NCBI GenBank assembly: GCA_902799875.1
Contig: CADCCH010000007.1
Location: 1 to 64,000 of the forward strand
Direction of reading: 5' to 3'
Length of the DNA: 64,000 bases
Source: an uncultured Bacteroidales bacterium
Lineage (GTDB): Bacteria; Bacteroidota; Bacteroidia; Bacteroidales; Paludibacteraceae
The notes beneath the pieces are model-generated. The model was given only the letters and a program-made list of their open reading frames with translations. It ran no database searches and was not told the origin of the DNA. Positions 44,009 through 53,560 of the stretch are shown here, piece after piece. A program made the position numbers and the translations under genes. Each line of letters begins with the position of its first letter. Position 1 is the stretch's first letter.

Positions 44009-45199
44009 ATGAAAATCTTAGTTTTGAACTGCGGTAGCAGTAGTATCAAATACAAGCTCTTCGACATGGAGAGCAAGTCTGTAATGGCGCAAGGCGGTAT
44101 CGAGAAAATCGGTCTTCCCGACTCGTTCCTGCAAGTGAAGTTACCTAACGGAGAGAAAGTAAAATTCGAGAAATCGATGCCGGAGCATACCGTAGGTATC
44201 GAGTTGATTCTCGAGAAACTTGTGGATCCGCAGGTAGGTTGTATCAAGGACCTCAAGGAGATCAACGCAGTCGGACACCGCGTAGTCCACGGTGGTGAGA
44301 AATTCAACAAGTCCGTACTCATTACTCCGGAAGTGAAGGAGCAGATCATCCAATGCGTTGAATTGGCTCCGCTGCACAACCCCGCTAACCTCAAGGGTAT
44401 CGACGCCATCGAGAAGATCTTACCGGGTGTTCCGCAAGTAGCAGTTTTCGACACCGCGTTCCACCAGACCATGCCGGATTACGCGTACATGTACGCGATT
44501 CCTTATGAGTTATACGAGAAATATGCCATCCGCCGTTACGGTTTCCACGGCACCAGCCACCGTTACGTATCGGCACGCGTTTGCGAGTTCCTCGGCATTA
44601 AACCCGAAGGCAAGAAGATCGTTACCTGCCACATCGGTGGTGGTGGTAGCTGCACGGCCGTTATGGACGGCAAGAGCGTCGACACATCCATGGGTCTGAC
44701 CCCGGTAGAAGGACTCGTCATGGGTACCCGTTCCGGTGACCTCGACCTCGGTGCTGCAACGTTCATCATGGATAAAGAGCACCTCGACACCGCAGCTTTC
44801 AACAACCTCGTTAACAAGAAATCCGGTTTACTCGGTGTGTCCGGTGTTTCCAGCGACTGCCGCGATATCGAAGCAGCCATCAATGCCGGCAACAAACGTG
44901 CTGACCTCGCACGTAAAATGTTCATCTACCGTACCATCAAGTACATCGGTGCATATGCCGCAGCGATGAACGGTCTGGACATCCTCGTCTTCACCGCAGG
45001 TATCGGAGAGAACGACCCGTACATCCGTGCCCAGATCATGAAGGGCCTCAGCTTCCTCGGTATCGAAGTAGATGAAGAGGCCAACAAAGTGCGTGGCGAA
45101 GAGCGTATCATCTCTAAACCGGGCTCTAAAGTAACCGTTTGCCTCATCCCGACGGACGAGGAGTTGATGATCGCCAGCGACACCGCTGCACTTGTATAA
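44009..45199 (+). CDS. ackA: Acetate kinase
   Basis: The enzyme makes ATP from acetyl phosphate. Signatures: N-terminal ILVLNCGSSSIKYKLFD, the second motif GHRVVHGGEKF, RRYGFHGTSHRYVS with the catalytic His, CHIGGGGSCTAV, and FTAGIGEND. At 396 residues it is full length. It is encoded between pta and a GH13 gene, 14 bases before the latter. Confidence 0.98.
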   Translation: MKILVLNCGSSSIKYKLFDMESKSVMAQGGIEKIGLPDSFLQVKLPNGEKVKFEKSMPEHTVGIELILEKLVDPQVGCIKDLKEINAVGHRVVHGGEKFNKSVLITPEVKEQIIQCVELAPLHNPANLKGIDAIEKILPGVPQVAVFDTAFHQTMPDYAYMYAIPYELYEKYAIRRYGFHGTSHRYVSARVCEFLGIKPEGKKIVTCHIGGGGSCTAVMDGKSVDTSMGLTPVEGLVMGTRSGDLDLGAATFIMDKEHLDTAAFNNLVNKKSGLLGVSGVSSDCRDIEAAINAGNKRADLARKMFIYRTIKYIGAYAAAMNGLDILVFTAGIGENDPYIRAQIMKGLSFLGIEVDEEANKVRGEERIISKPGSKVTVCLIPTDEELMIASDTAALV

Positions 45200-45213
45200 C
45201 ACCATTGATTACC

Positions 45214-46854
45214 ATGAACAAACCGATTATCTACCAACTCTTCCCCCGTTGGTTTGCTAACTACAACGAGACACGCAAATACAACGGAACCAAGGAAGAG
45301 AACGGTTGTGGTCGATTCGTCGATATCAACGAGCGTGCACTCAAATCCATCTCGGACTTGGGTGTCACGCACGTTTGGTACACCGGCGTCATCCGACATG
45401 CAACCGCGCAATATAACAACCCTGCCATCACTAAAGGTCAAGCCGGCTCGCCTTATGCCATCACCGACTATTATGACGTCGATCCGGATCTGGCAAAGAA
45501 TGAGGCCAAGCGTATGCAGGAGTTCGAAGCGCTCGTTCAGCGTACCCATGAGGCCGGACTCGGAGTCATCATCGATTTCGTGCCCAACCATGTAGCGCGC
45601 GAATACAAGAGTCTCTGCAAACCGGCCGGTGTAGAAGATTTAGGTGAGACCGACAACCCCAACTGGGCTTTCTCGCCGCTCAATAACTTCTACTACATCC
45701 CCGGGCAGCGTTTCGCCTTAGACAAAGACCTCCAAGGATACGACGAGTTCCCCGCTAAGGTCACCGGTAACGACTGCTTTACCGCCCATCCGGGACTCAA
45801 CGATTGGTATGAGACCGTCAAACTCAATTACGGTGTCTTCTACCAAGGCGGGCGCGAGAAACAATTCGATCCCATCCCCAACACCTGGATCAAGATGCGG
45901 GATATTCTCCTCTTCTGGGCATCCAAAGGCATCGATGGTGTACGTGTCGATATGGCCGAGATGGTACCCGTTGAGTTCTTCGCATGGGCTATCGCGGCCG
46001 TGCGTAAGAAACATAAGAAATTCCTCTTCATCGGCGAGTGCTATGATCCGAATCAATACAATGCCTACCTCTCCGCAGGCTTCGATTACCTCTACGACAA
46101 AGTCGGTATGTACGATTACCTGCGCGGAGTGACCAGCAAAGGATGGCCGGCGTACGGCATCACCAACCAGTGGATGCAACACGGCGATGAGCGACTCAAA
46201 CACATGCTCTATTTCCTCGAGAACCACGACGAGCAGCGACTCGCCAGTGGTTTCTTCTGCGGAGACGGGCGTTGTGCCGAACCCGCTATGATCGTGGCTG
46301 CCGCACTCAACCAATGTCCGGTTATGATATACTCCGGACAGGAACTGGGTGAACGCGGTATGGACCTCGAAGGCTTCTCCGGCATCGACGGACGCACAAC
46401 CATCTTCGATTATTGGGGTGTCAAGAGCATGCAGGCTTGGACCAACAAAGGTAAATTCGATGGAGCCAAACTGACAGAAGAACAACGGGAGTTACGGGCG
46501 TTCTACCAGCGTCTCTTGACCCTCGCACGCGATGACAAGGCCATCCAACGCGGTACGATGTATGATATTACGTACGCCCAGGGCGAAGGGTTTAACAAGG
46601 ACCAGCACTATGCTTTCCTGCGCCACGTCAAAACAGAAACCCTACTCGTGATCGTCAATTTCCATGACCGCGAAGAGCGTATCAAAGTACGGATTCCGAA
46701 CGATGCCTTTGTTTATCTGGGACTCGAAGAGAAACCCAACGCTACCGCTACCGATCTCTTACGCGACAGCAAGCGGCCGATCTCCTTCGTTCCGGACAGC
46801 GCCTTTGACATCGTCCTTCCTGCATGGAAAGGAGTAATCTTAAAGATTAAATAA
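45214..46854 (+). CDS. GH13 alpha-amylase family enzyme, cytoplasmic
   Basis: The 546-residue protein has no signal peptide and begins MNKPIIYQLFPRWFANYNETRKY. GH13 regions are present: VIIDFVPNHV, GVRVDMAEM (nucleophile Asp), FIGECYD (acid Glu) and FLENHDEQR (third Asp). It probably degrades maltodextrin or glycogen inside the cell. ATG 45214 is chosen because longer starts overlap ackA in a non-homologous frame. It lies in a four-gene run pta-ackA-GH13-ubiA with gaps of 14 bases or fewer. Confidence 0.92.
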   Translation: MNKPIIYQLFPRWFANYNETRKYNGTKEENGCGRFVDINERALKSISDLGVTHVWYTGVIRHATAQYNNPAITKGQAGSPYAITDYYDVDPDLAKNEAKRMQEFEALVQRTHEAGLGVIIDFVPNHVAREYKSLCKPAGVEDLGETDNPNWAFSPLNNFYYIPGQRFALDKDLQGYDEFPAKVTGNDCFTAHPGLNDWYETVKLNYGVFYQGGREKQFDPIPNTWIKMRDILLFWASKGIDGVRVDMAEMVPVEFFAWAIAAVRKKHKKFLFIGECYDPNQYNAYLSAGFDYLYDKVGMYDYLRGVTSKGWPAYGITNQWMQHGDERLKHMLYFLENHDEQRLASGFFCGDGRCAEPAMIVAAALNQCPVMIYSGQELGERGMDLEGFSGIDGRTTIFDYWGVKSMQAWTNKGKFDGAKLTEEQRELRAFYQRLLTLARDDKAIQRGTMYDITYAQGEGFNKDQHYAFLRHVKTETLLVIVNFHDREERIKVRIPNDAFVYLGLEEKPNATATDLLRDSKRPISFVPDSAFDIVLPAWKGVILKIK

Positions 46855-46863
46855 GCAGAATAA

Positions 46864-47823
46864 ATGCTGGATACTTTCAAAGACATAATGCGTCTCGTGA
46901 GGTGGAGCAATCTGCTCTTCCTCGCGGCGCTGGTCTGGGTGATGGAGAAATGGGTAGCGGTTCCTATCCTGGACAAGGTCGCCTTCGGTGAACAACTGCC
47001 GGGATACATCCTGGCCCTCATCGCTCTGGCTACCGTTCTTATCGCCGCCGGCGGGTACGTCATCAATGACTATTTCGATGTCAAGATCGACCGTATCAAC
47101 CGCCCCGATGAGGTCATCGTCACCCGCACGATCACCAAACCCGCAGCGATGCGTCTCAGCCTCTGGCTCAGCGGAGCAGGTATCGTCTGCGGACTCATTG
47201 CAGCGAGTCTCTTGCGTTCGTTCACCCTCGGTATCCTGTTCGTTGCCATCCCGGGACTGCTTTGGTTCTATTCGTCCAGCTACAAGCGGCTCTTTATGAT
47301 CGGTAACCTCATCATCGCCTTGCTTGCAGGCTTGACACCGATGATCGTGGCTTTGGCTAATACCGCGCAACTCCAACTGCGTTTTGCGGCGATTCTACCC
47401 TACACCACCCTCGAACACGATCTATACGCCTGGCTCGGCGGATTCGCACTCTTCGCGTTCCTGCTCACCTGGATACGGGAAATCGTCAAAGACATGCAGG
47501 ATCAGATGGGTGATCGAGAGTTAGAATGTCACTCGATGCCGATAGTTTGGGGAGAGATGTGGACGAAGATTTTCGTCACCTTCCTGCTCGTCCTCACCCT
47601 CGCGATCATCGGACATCTGTGGTACCACATCCTGCCCTTCCCGCTCAGTTGGACCAGCCTCAGCACAAGATACATCGTGCTCGGTATCGTCACACCGCTA
47701 TTGGGAGTCCTTGGCTTGCTCTGGGCAGCCAAGATCCCCTCGGACTATAAGAATTGCCAGCAACTGGTCAAATTCACCATGCTGCTCGGCATGCTTTACA
47801 GCATCTGCTTAAGAACTTTGTAA
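46864..47823 (+). CDS. UbiA-family prenyltransferase
   Basis: The 319-residue integral membrane protein has about eight helices. The Asp-rich prenyl-diphosphate motif NDYFDVKID starts at residue 68 with INRPDEVI after it. A second Asp-rich site is REIVKDMQDQMGDRE. Bacteroidota relatives are annotated as geranylgeranylglycerol-phosphate geranylgeranyltransferase-like; the true acceptor is unknown. Its last 28 bases overlap the 3' end of maf on the other strand. Confidence 0.88.
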   Translation: MLDTFKDIMRLVRWSNLLFLAALVWVMEKWVAVPILDKVAFGEQLPGYILALIALATVLIAAGGYVINDYFDVKIDRINRPDEVIVTRTITKPAAMRLSLWLSGAGIVCGLIAASLLRSFTLGILFVAIPGLLWFYSSSYKRLFMIGNLIIALLAGLTPMIVALANTAQLQLRFAAILPYTTLEHDLYAWLGGFALFAFLLTWIREIVKDMQDQMGDRELECHSMPIVWGEMWTKIFVTFLLVLTLAIIGHLWYHILPFPLSWTSLSTRYIVLGIVTPLLGVLGLLWAAKIPSDYKNCQQLVKFTMLLGMLYSICLRTL

Positions 47824-48383
47824 ACTTGGTGAACGGGGAAACCCATCACATTGAAGTACGAACCCTTCATCTCCGTGCAGGCTATGTATCCGATCCATTC
47901 CTGCACCCCATACGCACCGGCTTTGTCGAAAGGCCGGTATTTTTGTACGTAGTAATTAATCTCTTCGTCTGTCAGATCCTTGAAGGTAACGTCGGTTCGA
48001 TCGACAATTGTCGTGATCTCGAGATCCCGTGGTCCCGTGGTCCCGATCTTCGCAAAACTCACTCCCGTAAACACCTGATGGGTTTTGCCGCTAAGGCGAC
48101 GAAGCATGTCGATTGCGTCGGCTTCATCATGAGGCTTACCTAACATCTTTCCGTCCAGCCACACAATCGTGTCTGCGGTAATGAGTAACTGGTCCTCCTT
48201 GAGTTGACTCACGTACGCACGCGCCTTCGCACGCGAGATATAATAAGGTATATCCCCGCCCTTCAATTCCGCCGGATAATGTTCATCCGCATCAATGCTT
48301 ATAGCCGTAAACGGCAGGTCTAAACCTGCCATTAACTCTCTCCTTCGCGGACTCTGTGAACCTAAAATAATTTCCACAATCAA
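47796..48383 (-). CDS. maf: Maf-type nucleoside triphosphate pyrophosphatase
   Basis: The house-cleaning dTTP/UTP-type pyrophosphatase starts IILGSQSPRRRELM. It has the ISRAKA segment, the TADTIVWLDGKMLGKP motif and FDKAGAYGVQEW. Residues about 115-125 (KIGTTGPRDLEITTI) appear extra compared with relatives and are encoded by a repeated GATCTCGA / CCCGTGGT tract (48012-48050), suggesting an in-frame repeat insertion. No ATG is available; TTG 48383 or GTG 48377 starts it. It is 11 bases after parC. Confidence 0.88.
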   Translation of the reverse strand: MIVEIILGSQSPRRRELMAGLDLPFTAISIDADEHYPAELKGGDIPYYISRAKARAYVSQLKEDQLLITADTIVWLDGKMLGKPHDEADAIDMLRRLSGKTHQVFTGVSFAKIGTTGPRDLEITTIVDRTDVTFKDLTDEEINYYVQKYRPFDKAGAYGVQEWIGYIACTEMKGSYFNVMGFPVHQVYKVLKQML

Positions 48384-48394
48384 AAATCTAAAAT

Positions 48395-50979
48395 CTAAAA
48401 TAGATCAAGCTGCGTATCTACCGGTTTCTCAAACGTCATCGTCACGCCTTCTACTTCGATTGCTTCCGGCTCTACCGACTCTTCCATGCCCTCTTCCTCT
48501 AGGGTTTCTCCCGTTTCATCGGGAGACACCTCAGGCTCCGGCGTAATATCTTCGATACGTGCCACCTCCAGCGTCGTCACACGTTTACCCTTCGCCTTCG
48601 CGGACTTCTCGTCGATAAACTCAGCCATCCGGATCTCCAATGCCGGCTTGCTTTCGTCGGCAAAAATAACCTTAAACGTAGCCTCTTCCCGATCGGACAA
48701 TACCACCATCCGTGACTCAGCATCTTCACCTAACATCGACTGCACTTTCGCACTCGCATCGTCCAACTTGAACCGCTTACCGTAGTAGTATTTCAACTCG
48801 CCGTTCCATTGAATCAAGCTCCACACTTTCTCCGGATCCCACTTCTCGATACGCAGGATATTGTCCTCAAAATGCGCAGTCAGATCGAAGTTCGTCGTGT
48901 AATATGTACCATCGGTCGTCAGTACCAAGATCCGATCCTCATCGTAGAACTCGCCCAGGTACATGCCGTGTTCGTCATAGTTAACGCGCAGCACGTCTGC
49001 ATCGTACCATACCTTACGTCCGCCGAGTGTCGAGTGACCCTTCTGTTTGAGGGTAATGGACTTAACCTCAAACTTCGTCAGCACGTTACCTCTTGCGGTA
49101 CGGGATTTGACAGCCAATTCGCTTAGGTCCTTGCAGACTTCCAGTTTCTTCAGATGCAACTGCGGTTTCAGGTTCACACGGATCACCTCTGCCTCACCAT
49201 TCGGGTTAGCGGTGAAATACACCACTTTCGAGCCCGGCTTACCTTGCGTCAGATCGTATTCCTTATCCTTCGCCACGCCCGTCACATTGAAGCGCTTCAT
49301 GAAGTACGTTCCCTTCTTACCGTCGCGGTAAACCACGTTGTACACCGTCCGTTCATCGCCACGTTGGAAGATCGCGATATGCAGAATATCCGTTCCCACG
49401 AACAGCTTCTCCGCTACCTTCATCACTTTGTACTTACCATCTTTATGGAAAACGATGATATCGTCGATATCCGAGCAGTCGAACAGGTACTCGTCTTTCT
49501 TCAGACCCGTACCCACGAAACCCTCTTCGCGGTTGATGTACAACTTCTCGTTGTTCTCCACGACAGCCTTGACGTTGATCGCACCGAAGTTACGCACCTC
49601 CGTCCTTCTCGGATACGCCTCGCCGTATTTGTTCTTCAGCATCTCGAACCACGCGATCGTGTAGTCCGTCAGGTGATTCAAGTTTTTGATGCAAGCCTTG
49701 ATCTTCTTCTCCAGATCTTTCATCAACTCATCCGCTTTCTTGGAGTCGAACTTCGTGATACGCAGCATCTTGATCTCAAACAAACGCTCGATATCCTCCG
49801 TCCGCACATCACGGATCAGTTGGGCCTTAAACGGCGTCAGGGCATTATCGACGAACTCGATCAGTTTCTCCTTGTTCGGCGCGTCCTCGTAGCCCTTCTC
49901 TTTATAGATACGGTTCTCAATGAAAATCTTCTCTAAGGAAGTATAGAAATATTTCTCCTCCAGCTCTCCCTTCTCGATCTCCAGCTCCCATTTGAGCAAA
50001 GCCTTTGTGTTGTCGCAACTCAACTTCAACAGGTTGCTCACCGTCGTGAAGATCGGTTTCTTATTCTCTACCACGCAGCAGTTGGGACTTATATTCACCT
50101 CGCAATCGGTGAAAGCATACAGTGCGTCGATTGCCTTGTCCGAGGAGGAACCCGGTGCCAGTTGCACCACAATCCGTGCCTGATCGGCCGTGAAGTCATC
50201 GATCTTCTTAATCTTGATCTTTCCCTTTTGGTTCGCTTTCAGAATCGTCTCGATGATCTTACTGGTCGTCGTACCATACGGGATCTCCGTGATAACGAGC
50301 GTCTTGTTATCGTCCGCCTTCGTGATACGCGCACGGATCTTCACGGACCCGCCTCGCTCGCCGTCGTTGTATTTCGTTACATCCAGCACACCTCCCGTCG
50401 GGAAGTCCGGATACAACGCAAAATCCTCACCACGCAAATAAGCCAACGACGCATCACAGAGTTCATTGAAGTTATGCGGCAAGATCTTGGAGTTCAAACC
50501 GACCGCAATACCTTCCACGCCTTGTGCCAACAGTAACGGAAACTTAACCGGCAGATGGATCGGCTCGTTCTTACGGCCGTCGTAACTCTTCATCCACTCC
50601 GTCGTCTTGGCGTTAAACACCGTCTCCAAGGCAAACTTACTCAACCTTGCCTCGATATAACGCGGAGCGGCAGCACCGTCACCGGTCAGGATGTTTCCCC
50701 AGTTTCCCTGGCAGTCAATGAGCAGATCTTTCTGGCCCAACTGCACGAGTGCGTCTCCAATCGACGCATCGCCGTGCGGGTGGTACTGCATCGTCTGACC
50801 GACAATGTTCGCCACCTTGTTGTACTTGCCGTCATCTACCGTCTTCACTTGAGTCCATCCTCTATCGCCGGTACAGCACGTTCCAATATCACATACGAAG
50901 CATAGTCCAGGAACCAATCCTGGTACATGCCGGTAAGATGATACTTCACAGCATCATTGAAACCTCCCTGGGAAGCCAT
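48395..50979 (-). pseudogene. parC: DNA topoisomerase IV subunit A, frameshifted near N-terminus
   Basis: ParC cuts and passes DNA to separate chromosomes and is normally essential. From ATG 50979 the product reads MASQGGFNDAVKYHL...ILERAVPAIEDGLK, then meets a TGA at 50845-50847. The rest of ParC (KTVDDGKYNKVANIVGQTMQYHPHGDAS onwards, with catalytic Tyr in AAPRYIEARLS) follows in another frame to 48395. Relatives read GLKPVQRRILHSM between these parts, so about 28 bases are missing, including the DNA-contacting QRR. The C-terminus is otherwise complete. Since the gene is essential, an assembly error or a mixed population is more likely than loss. Confidence 0.9.
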
Positions 50980-50982
50980 CCG

Positions 50983-51147
50983 TTAGCCTTTCCTGTTGAT
51001 ACAAATATATACGATAATACCCGCTAACTCCAGCAGCATTGCTACGATCAACAATGCGTTATCTGCAATTGCCCACTTGTAAAGAGTCAGGCAGATGAAA
51101 CCCAACAGAAGGAGGATCACTCCAAAATACTTCCTTACTTCACTCAT
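50983..51147 (-). CDS. Small two-helix membrane protein
   Basis: The 54-residue product (MSEVRKYFGVILLLLGFICLTLYKW... ALLIVAMLLELAGIIVYICI) has two hydrophobic segments and a basic end. The stop is 3 bases from the parC ATG, and it is the first gene behind the promoter at 51175. Start ATG 51147 rather than an upstream in-frame ATG inside the leader. Function unknown. Its place before parC is notable, but I cannot say how conserved it is. Confidence 0.7.
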   Translation of the reverse strand: MSEVRKYFGVILLLLGFICLTLYKWAIADNALLIVAMLLELAGIIVYICINRKG

Positions 51148-51174
51148 TTTATTGTCCTTATTTAATTTGCGCTG

Positions 51175-51206
51175 CAAATTTACTATTTTTTTTTGATATA
51201 TGCAAA
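51175..51206 (-). promoter_or_regulatory. Promoter of small membrane protein-parC-maf operon
   Basis: On the minus strand TTTG (51203-51206, in TTTGCATATATC) and TAAATTTG (51175-51182) are 20 bases apart. Confidence 0.8.
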
Positions 51207-51219
51207 TTTTTCTTCTTTT

Positions 51220-52122
51220 TTATCGTACAAACCGATAAATTCCGCCCGGAAGGGATCGTACCAACCCCTCTAACTCCAACATCGTCAACTCCGACGACAC
51301 TTCCCCGTACTCCTTGCCCATCTCCTGAACCAGCAGATTAATATGCAGTCCTTCTTCCGCAGCTTCCAGTTTGGTTAAGATCGCTTGCTGCAGTTCGCTC
51401 AGATCATCTCGTAGTCCGATCAGACTCGTTTGGATCGCTTCTGCGGCACTGTCTTTGGTCTTCCAACCCATCGCGGCAATCAAATCGTCAGCGCTGTCGA
51501 TCAGTTGCGCCTTGCCGCTCCGGATGAGATTATTGCAACCGCGCGAACTCACATCATTCGGTCGTCCCGGAAAAGCAAACAACCCCCGGTCATAGGCCTT
51601 CGCCTTCAAGGCAGTAGCCAGACTTCCACCTTTCTCCCGACTCTCTACCACCACTACCGCATCCGCCAGCCCGGCAATGATCCGGTTCCGCTGGATGAAA
51701 TACGGACCATAGGGCTCCACGCCCAATTCATATTCGGACACCACCCCACCGTTCTCCATCGCTTGCTCCGCTTCCGGTCGGTGTTGCGAGGGATAGATCC
51801 GGTCCAAACCGTGCGCCAGCACCATGATCGTCGGAACGCCGTATTTTATGGCTGCACGGTGTGCCGCGATATCGATGCCGTACGCACCACCGGAGACGAT
51901 TATAAGGTCACCGAGACGCTCGTGCAACTCGCGCACAAGTGTCTCGGTGATTTCTTTCCCCCGCTCGGTCGGTCGCCGCGTACCCACGATAGCCACCACA
52001 TGTCCGCTCATCGGCGGCATATTGCCTCGCACATACAGCGGATTCGGCTTATCGGCACACGACTGCAAGCGATACGGATAGTCCGCATCCTCGGGCGTCC
52101 AAACGCGGAGGGGATGACTCAT
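51220..52122 (-). CDS. dprA: DNA-processing protein DprA, short form
   Basis: DprA loads RecA on incoming single-stranded DNA. The Rossmann core is intact (VVAIVGTRRPTERGKEI, IVSGGAYGIDIAAHRAA, FIQRNRIIAGLADAVVVVES, FAFPGRPND) and a C-terminal winged-helix-like domain follows (ELQQAILTKLEAAEEGLHINLLVQEM). At 300 residues it lacks the N-terminal helix-hairpin-helix/SAM region usual in Bacteroidota DprA. The gene start lies 3 bases after upp, leaving no room for that region, so the short form is genuine. Confidence 0.92.
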   Translation of the reverse strand: MSHPLRVWTPEDADYPYRLQSCADKPNPLYVRGNMPPMSGHVVAIVGTRRPTERGKEITETLVRELHERLGDLIIVSGGAYGIDIAAHRAAIKYGVPTIMVLAHGLDRIYPSQHRPEAEQAMENGGVVSEYELGVEPYGPYFIQRNRIIAGLADAVVVVESREKGGSLATALKAKAYDRGLFAFPGRPNDVSSRGCNNLIRSGKAQLIDSADDLIAAMGWKTKDSAAEAIQTSLIGLRDDLSELQQAILTKLEAAEEGLHINLLVQEMGKEYGEVSSELTMLELEGLVRSLPGGIYRFVR

Positions 52123-52125
52123 AAC

Positions 52126-52800
52126 TTACTTACGGTCAGACAGGTGAATTTTGACTCCGTAACACAGATCGCCCGCATCGCCCAGACCCGGAACGATATA
52201 TTTTTTCTCGTTCAGAATCGGATCCACAGCGGCGCACCAGAGGGTCACATCCTCACTGTCGTGCAGTGCCTCGCGTACACTCTCAATCGCCTTCGGTGTC
52301 GCAATCACGCTGCAAAGATGCGCATGCGCCGGTTTGCCGTGACGCAGCAGCGCCTGGTAACCGACCTCCATCGACATACCCGTAGCTAACATCGGATCGA
52401 CCACGATCAGTGTCTTTTCCTTTACCGAAGGAGCCGCCATATACTCGGCTACGATCTCCAGTTCACCTTTGTCATTCACACGGCGATAGGCACTGAGGAA
52501 CGCATTCTCCGCGCGATCGAAGATATTCAAAAAACCCTGATGCAACGGCAGACCGGCACGCAGGATCGTTGCCAGTACCAGCTGCTCGCTGATCGTGTTC
52601 ACCGGTGCAATACCCAGCGGCGTCTGCACCTTCGTCTCTTCGTACTGCAAGGCTTTACTGACTTCGATCGCCATCACTTCACCGATACGCTCGATGTTCC
52701 GGCGAAAACGCAGCGGGTCCTTCTGTATCTCTACGTCGCGGATCTCCCGCAGGTAATTATTGAGCACACTGTTATGCTCGGATAAATTGATGACTTTCAT
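52126..52800 (-). CDS. upp: Uracil phosphoribosyltransferase
   Basis: This salvage enzyme makes UMP from uracil and PRPP. The PRPP-binding motif is VVDPMLATGMSM. Other family parts are TILRAGLPLHQGF and the C-terminal uracil-binding YIVPGLGDAGDLCYGV. At 224 residues it is slightly longer than many because of its N-terminus. It overlaps the preceding coiled-coil gene by one base and precedes dprA by 3 bases. Confidence 0.95.
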   Translation of the reverse strand: MKVINLSEHNSVLNNYLREIRDVEIQKDPLRFRRNIERIGEVMAIEVSKALQYEETKVQTPLGIAPVNTISEQLVLATILRAGLPLHQGFLNIFDRAENAFLSAYRRVNDKGELEIVAEYMAAPSVKEKTLIVVDPMLATGMSMEVGYQALLRHGKPAHAHLCSVIATPKAIESVREALHDSEDVTLWCAAVDPILNEKKYIVPGLGDAGDLCYGVKIHLSDRK

Positions 52801-53441
52801 TATTGCATCGATTTAGCAGCTTTCTGCTCGGATTTAACACTGTTCTGGCGCTCTTTGAGCTGGCCCTCCAGCATCGTGATCTCAGCCTCTTTCTGCGTTA
52901 CCTGCTGGTCGAAAGCCTGCATCTCCGATTGACGGTTGTTGATCTGGGTCTCCAACTCCGAGATGGCACGAGCACGCTCAGCTACCTCACGCAGGGCATA
53001 ACCTAACTCTTTCTGCTGTTTGTCCAGGAAGGCGGTATAAGCCTCGCGGGTGTCTTGCGTCAACTCCTGCTGTTTGTTCAGCGTCCGTTGTTGCTTCTCC
53101 ACCACTTTCTGCATGTCTTTCAACTCTTGCTCCTCTTTGGCATACAGTTTCTTGAGAGAAGCTGCCATACTGCTGGCTTCCTTCATGCCGTTCGTCATCT
53201 CTTTGGCATGTTGTTGCTCCACTTTCAGCACTGCCTTGGCTGCCTTGATCTCCTCGGCATTCTTAGCCAGCGCCTTGGATACATTGTCCAGCGCCGCACG
53301 ATACATGATCGGCTCCGCCATGTACAACGCACGCAGCGAATCAACTTTGAATTCAGCTAACGTAATAGAAACGGGAGTAACACTCTGCGCCATAGCGCTC
53401 ATACTCAAGGCCGCAAAGGCCATCAAAAAGAACTTTTTCAT
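52800..53441 (-). CDS. Exported coiled-coil protein
   Basis: The 213-residue product has a signal peptide (MKKFFLMAFAALSMSAMAQ) followed by an almost continuous coiled coil from about residue 50 to the end (LKVEQQHAKEMTNGMKEA..., LKERQNSVKSEQKAAKSMQ). It is probably a periplasmic structural protein. It is the first gene of an operon with upp and dprA, functionally unrelated as far as can be seen. Confidence 0.8.
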   Translation of the reverse strand: MKKFFLMAFAALSMSAMAQSVTPVSITLAEFKVDSLRALYMAEPIMYRAALDNVSKALAKNAEEIKAAKAVLKVEQQHAKEMTNGMKEASSMAASLKKLYAKEEQELKDMQKVVEKQQRTLNKQQELTQDTREAYTAFLDKQQKELGYALREVAERARAISELETQINNRQSEMQAFDQQVTQKEAEITMLEGQLKERQNSVKSEQKAAKSMQ

Positions 53442-53484
53442 ATCTTTCGTGTTTTAATTATTGGTATATTTTCAAATTTGGCTG

Positions 53485-53532
53485 CAAAGATACAAAAATA
53501 TTTGCACATATGCAAAAAATTTAGTACTTTTG
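53485..53532. promoter_or_regulatory. Overlapping divergent promoters
   Basis: Minus-strand promoter: TTTG 53513-53516, TATCTTTG 53485-53492. Plus-strand promoter: TTTG 53501-53504, TACTTTTG 53525-53532. Both have 20-base spacing. Their -33 boxes form the near-palindrome TTTGCACATATGCAAA (53501-53516), so the two cannot be occupied at once. Confidence 0.8.
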
Positions 53533-53560
53533 CACGATTTTTTTTGAACCCGTATCGTAC

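Noticed and set aside
52540..53360. Plus-strand frames opposite upp and the coiled-coil gene
   Set aside because: They mirror codon bias of the real minus-strand genes and lack starts and family motifs.
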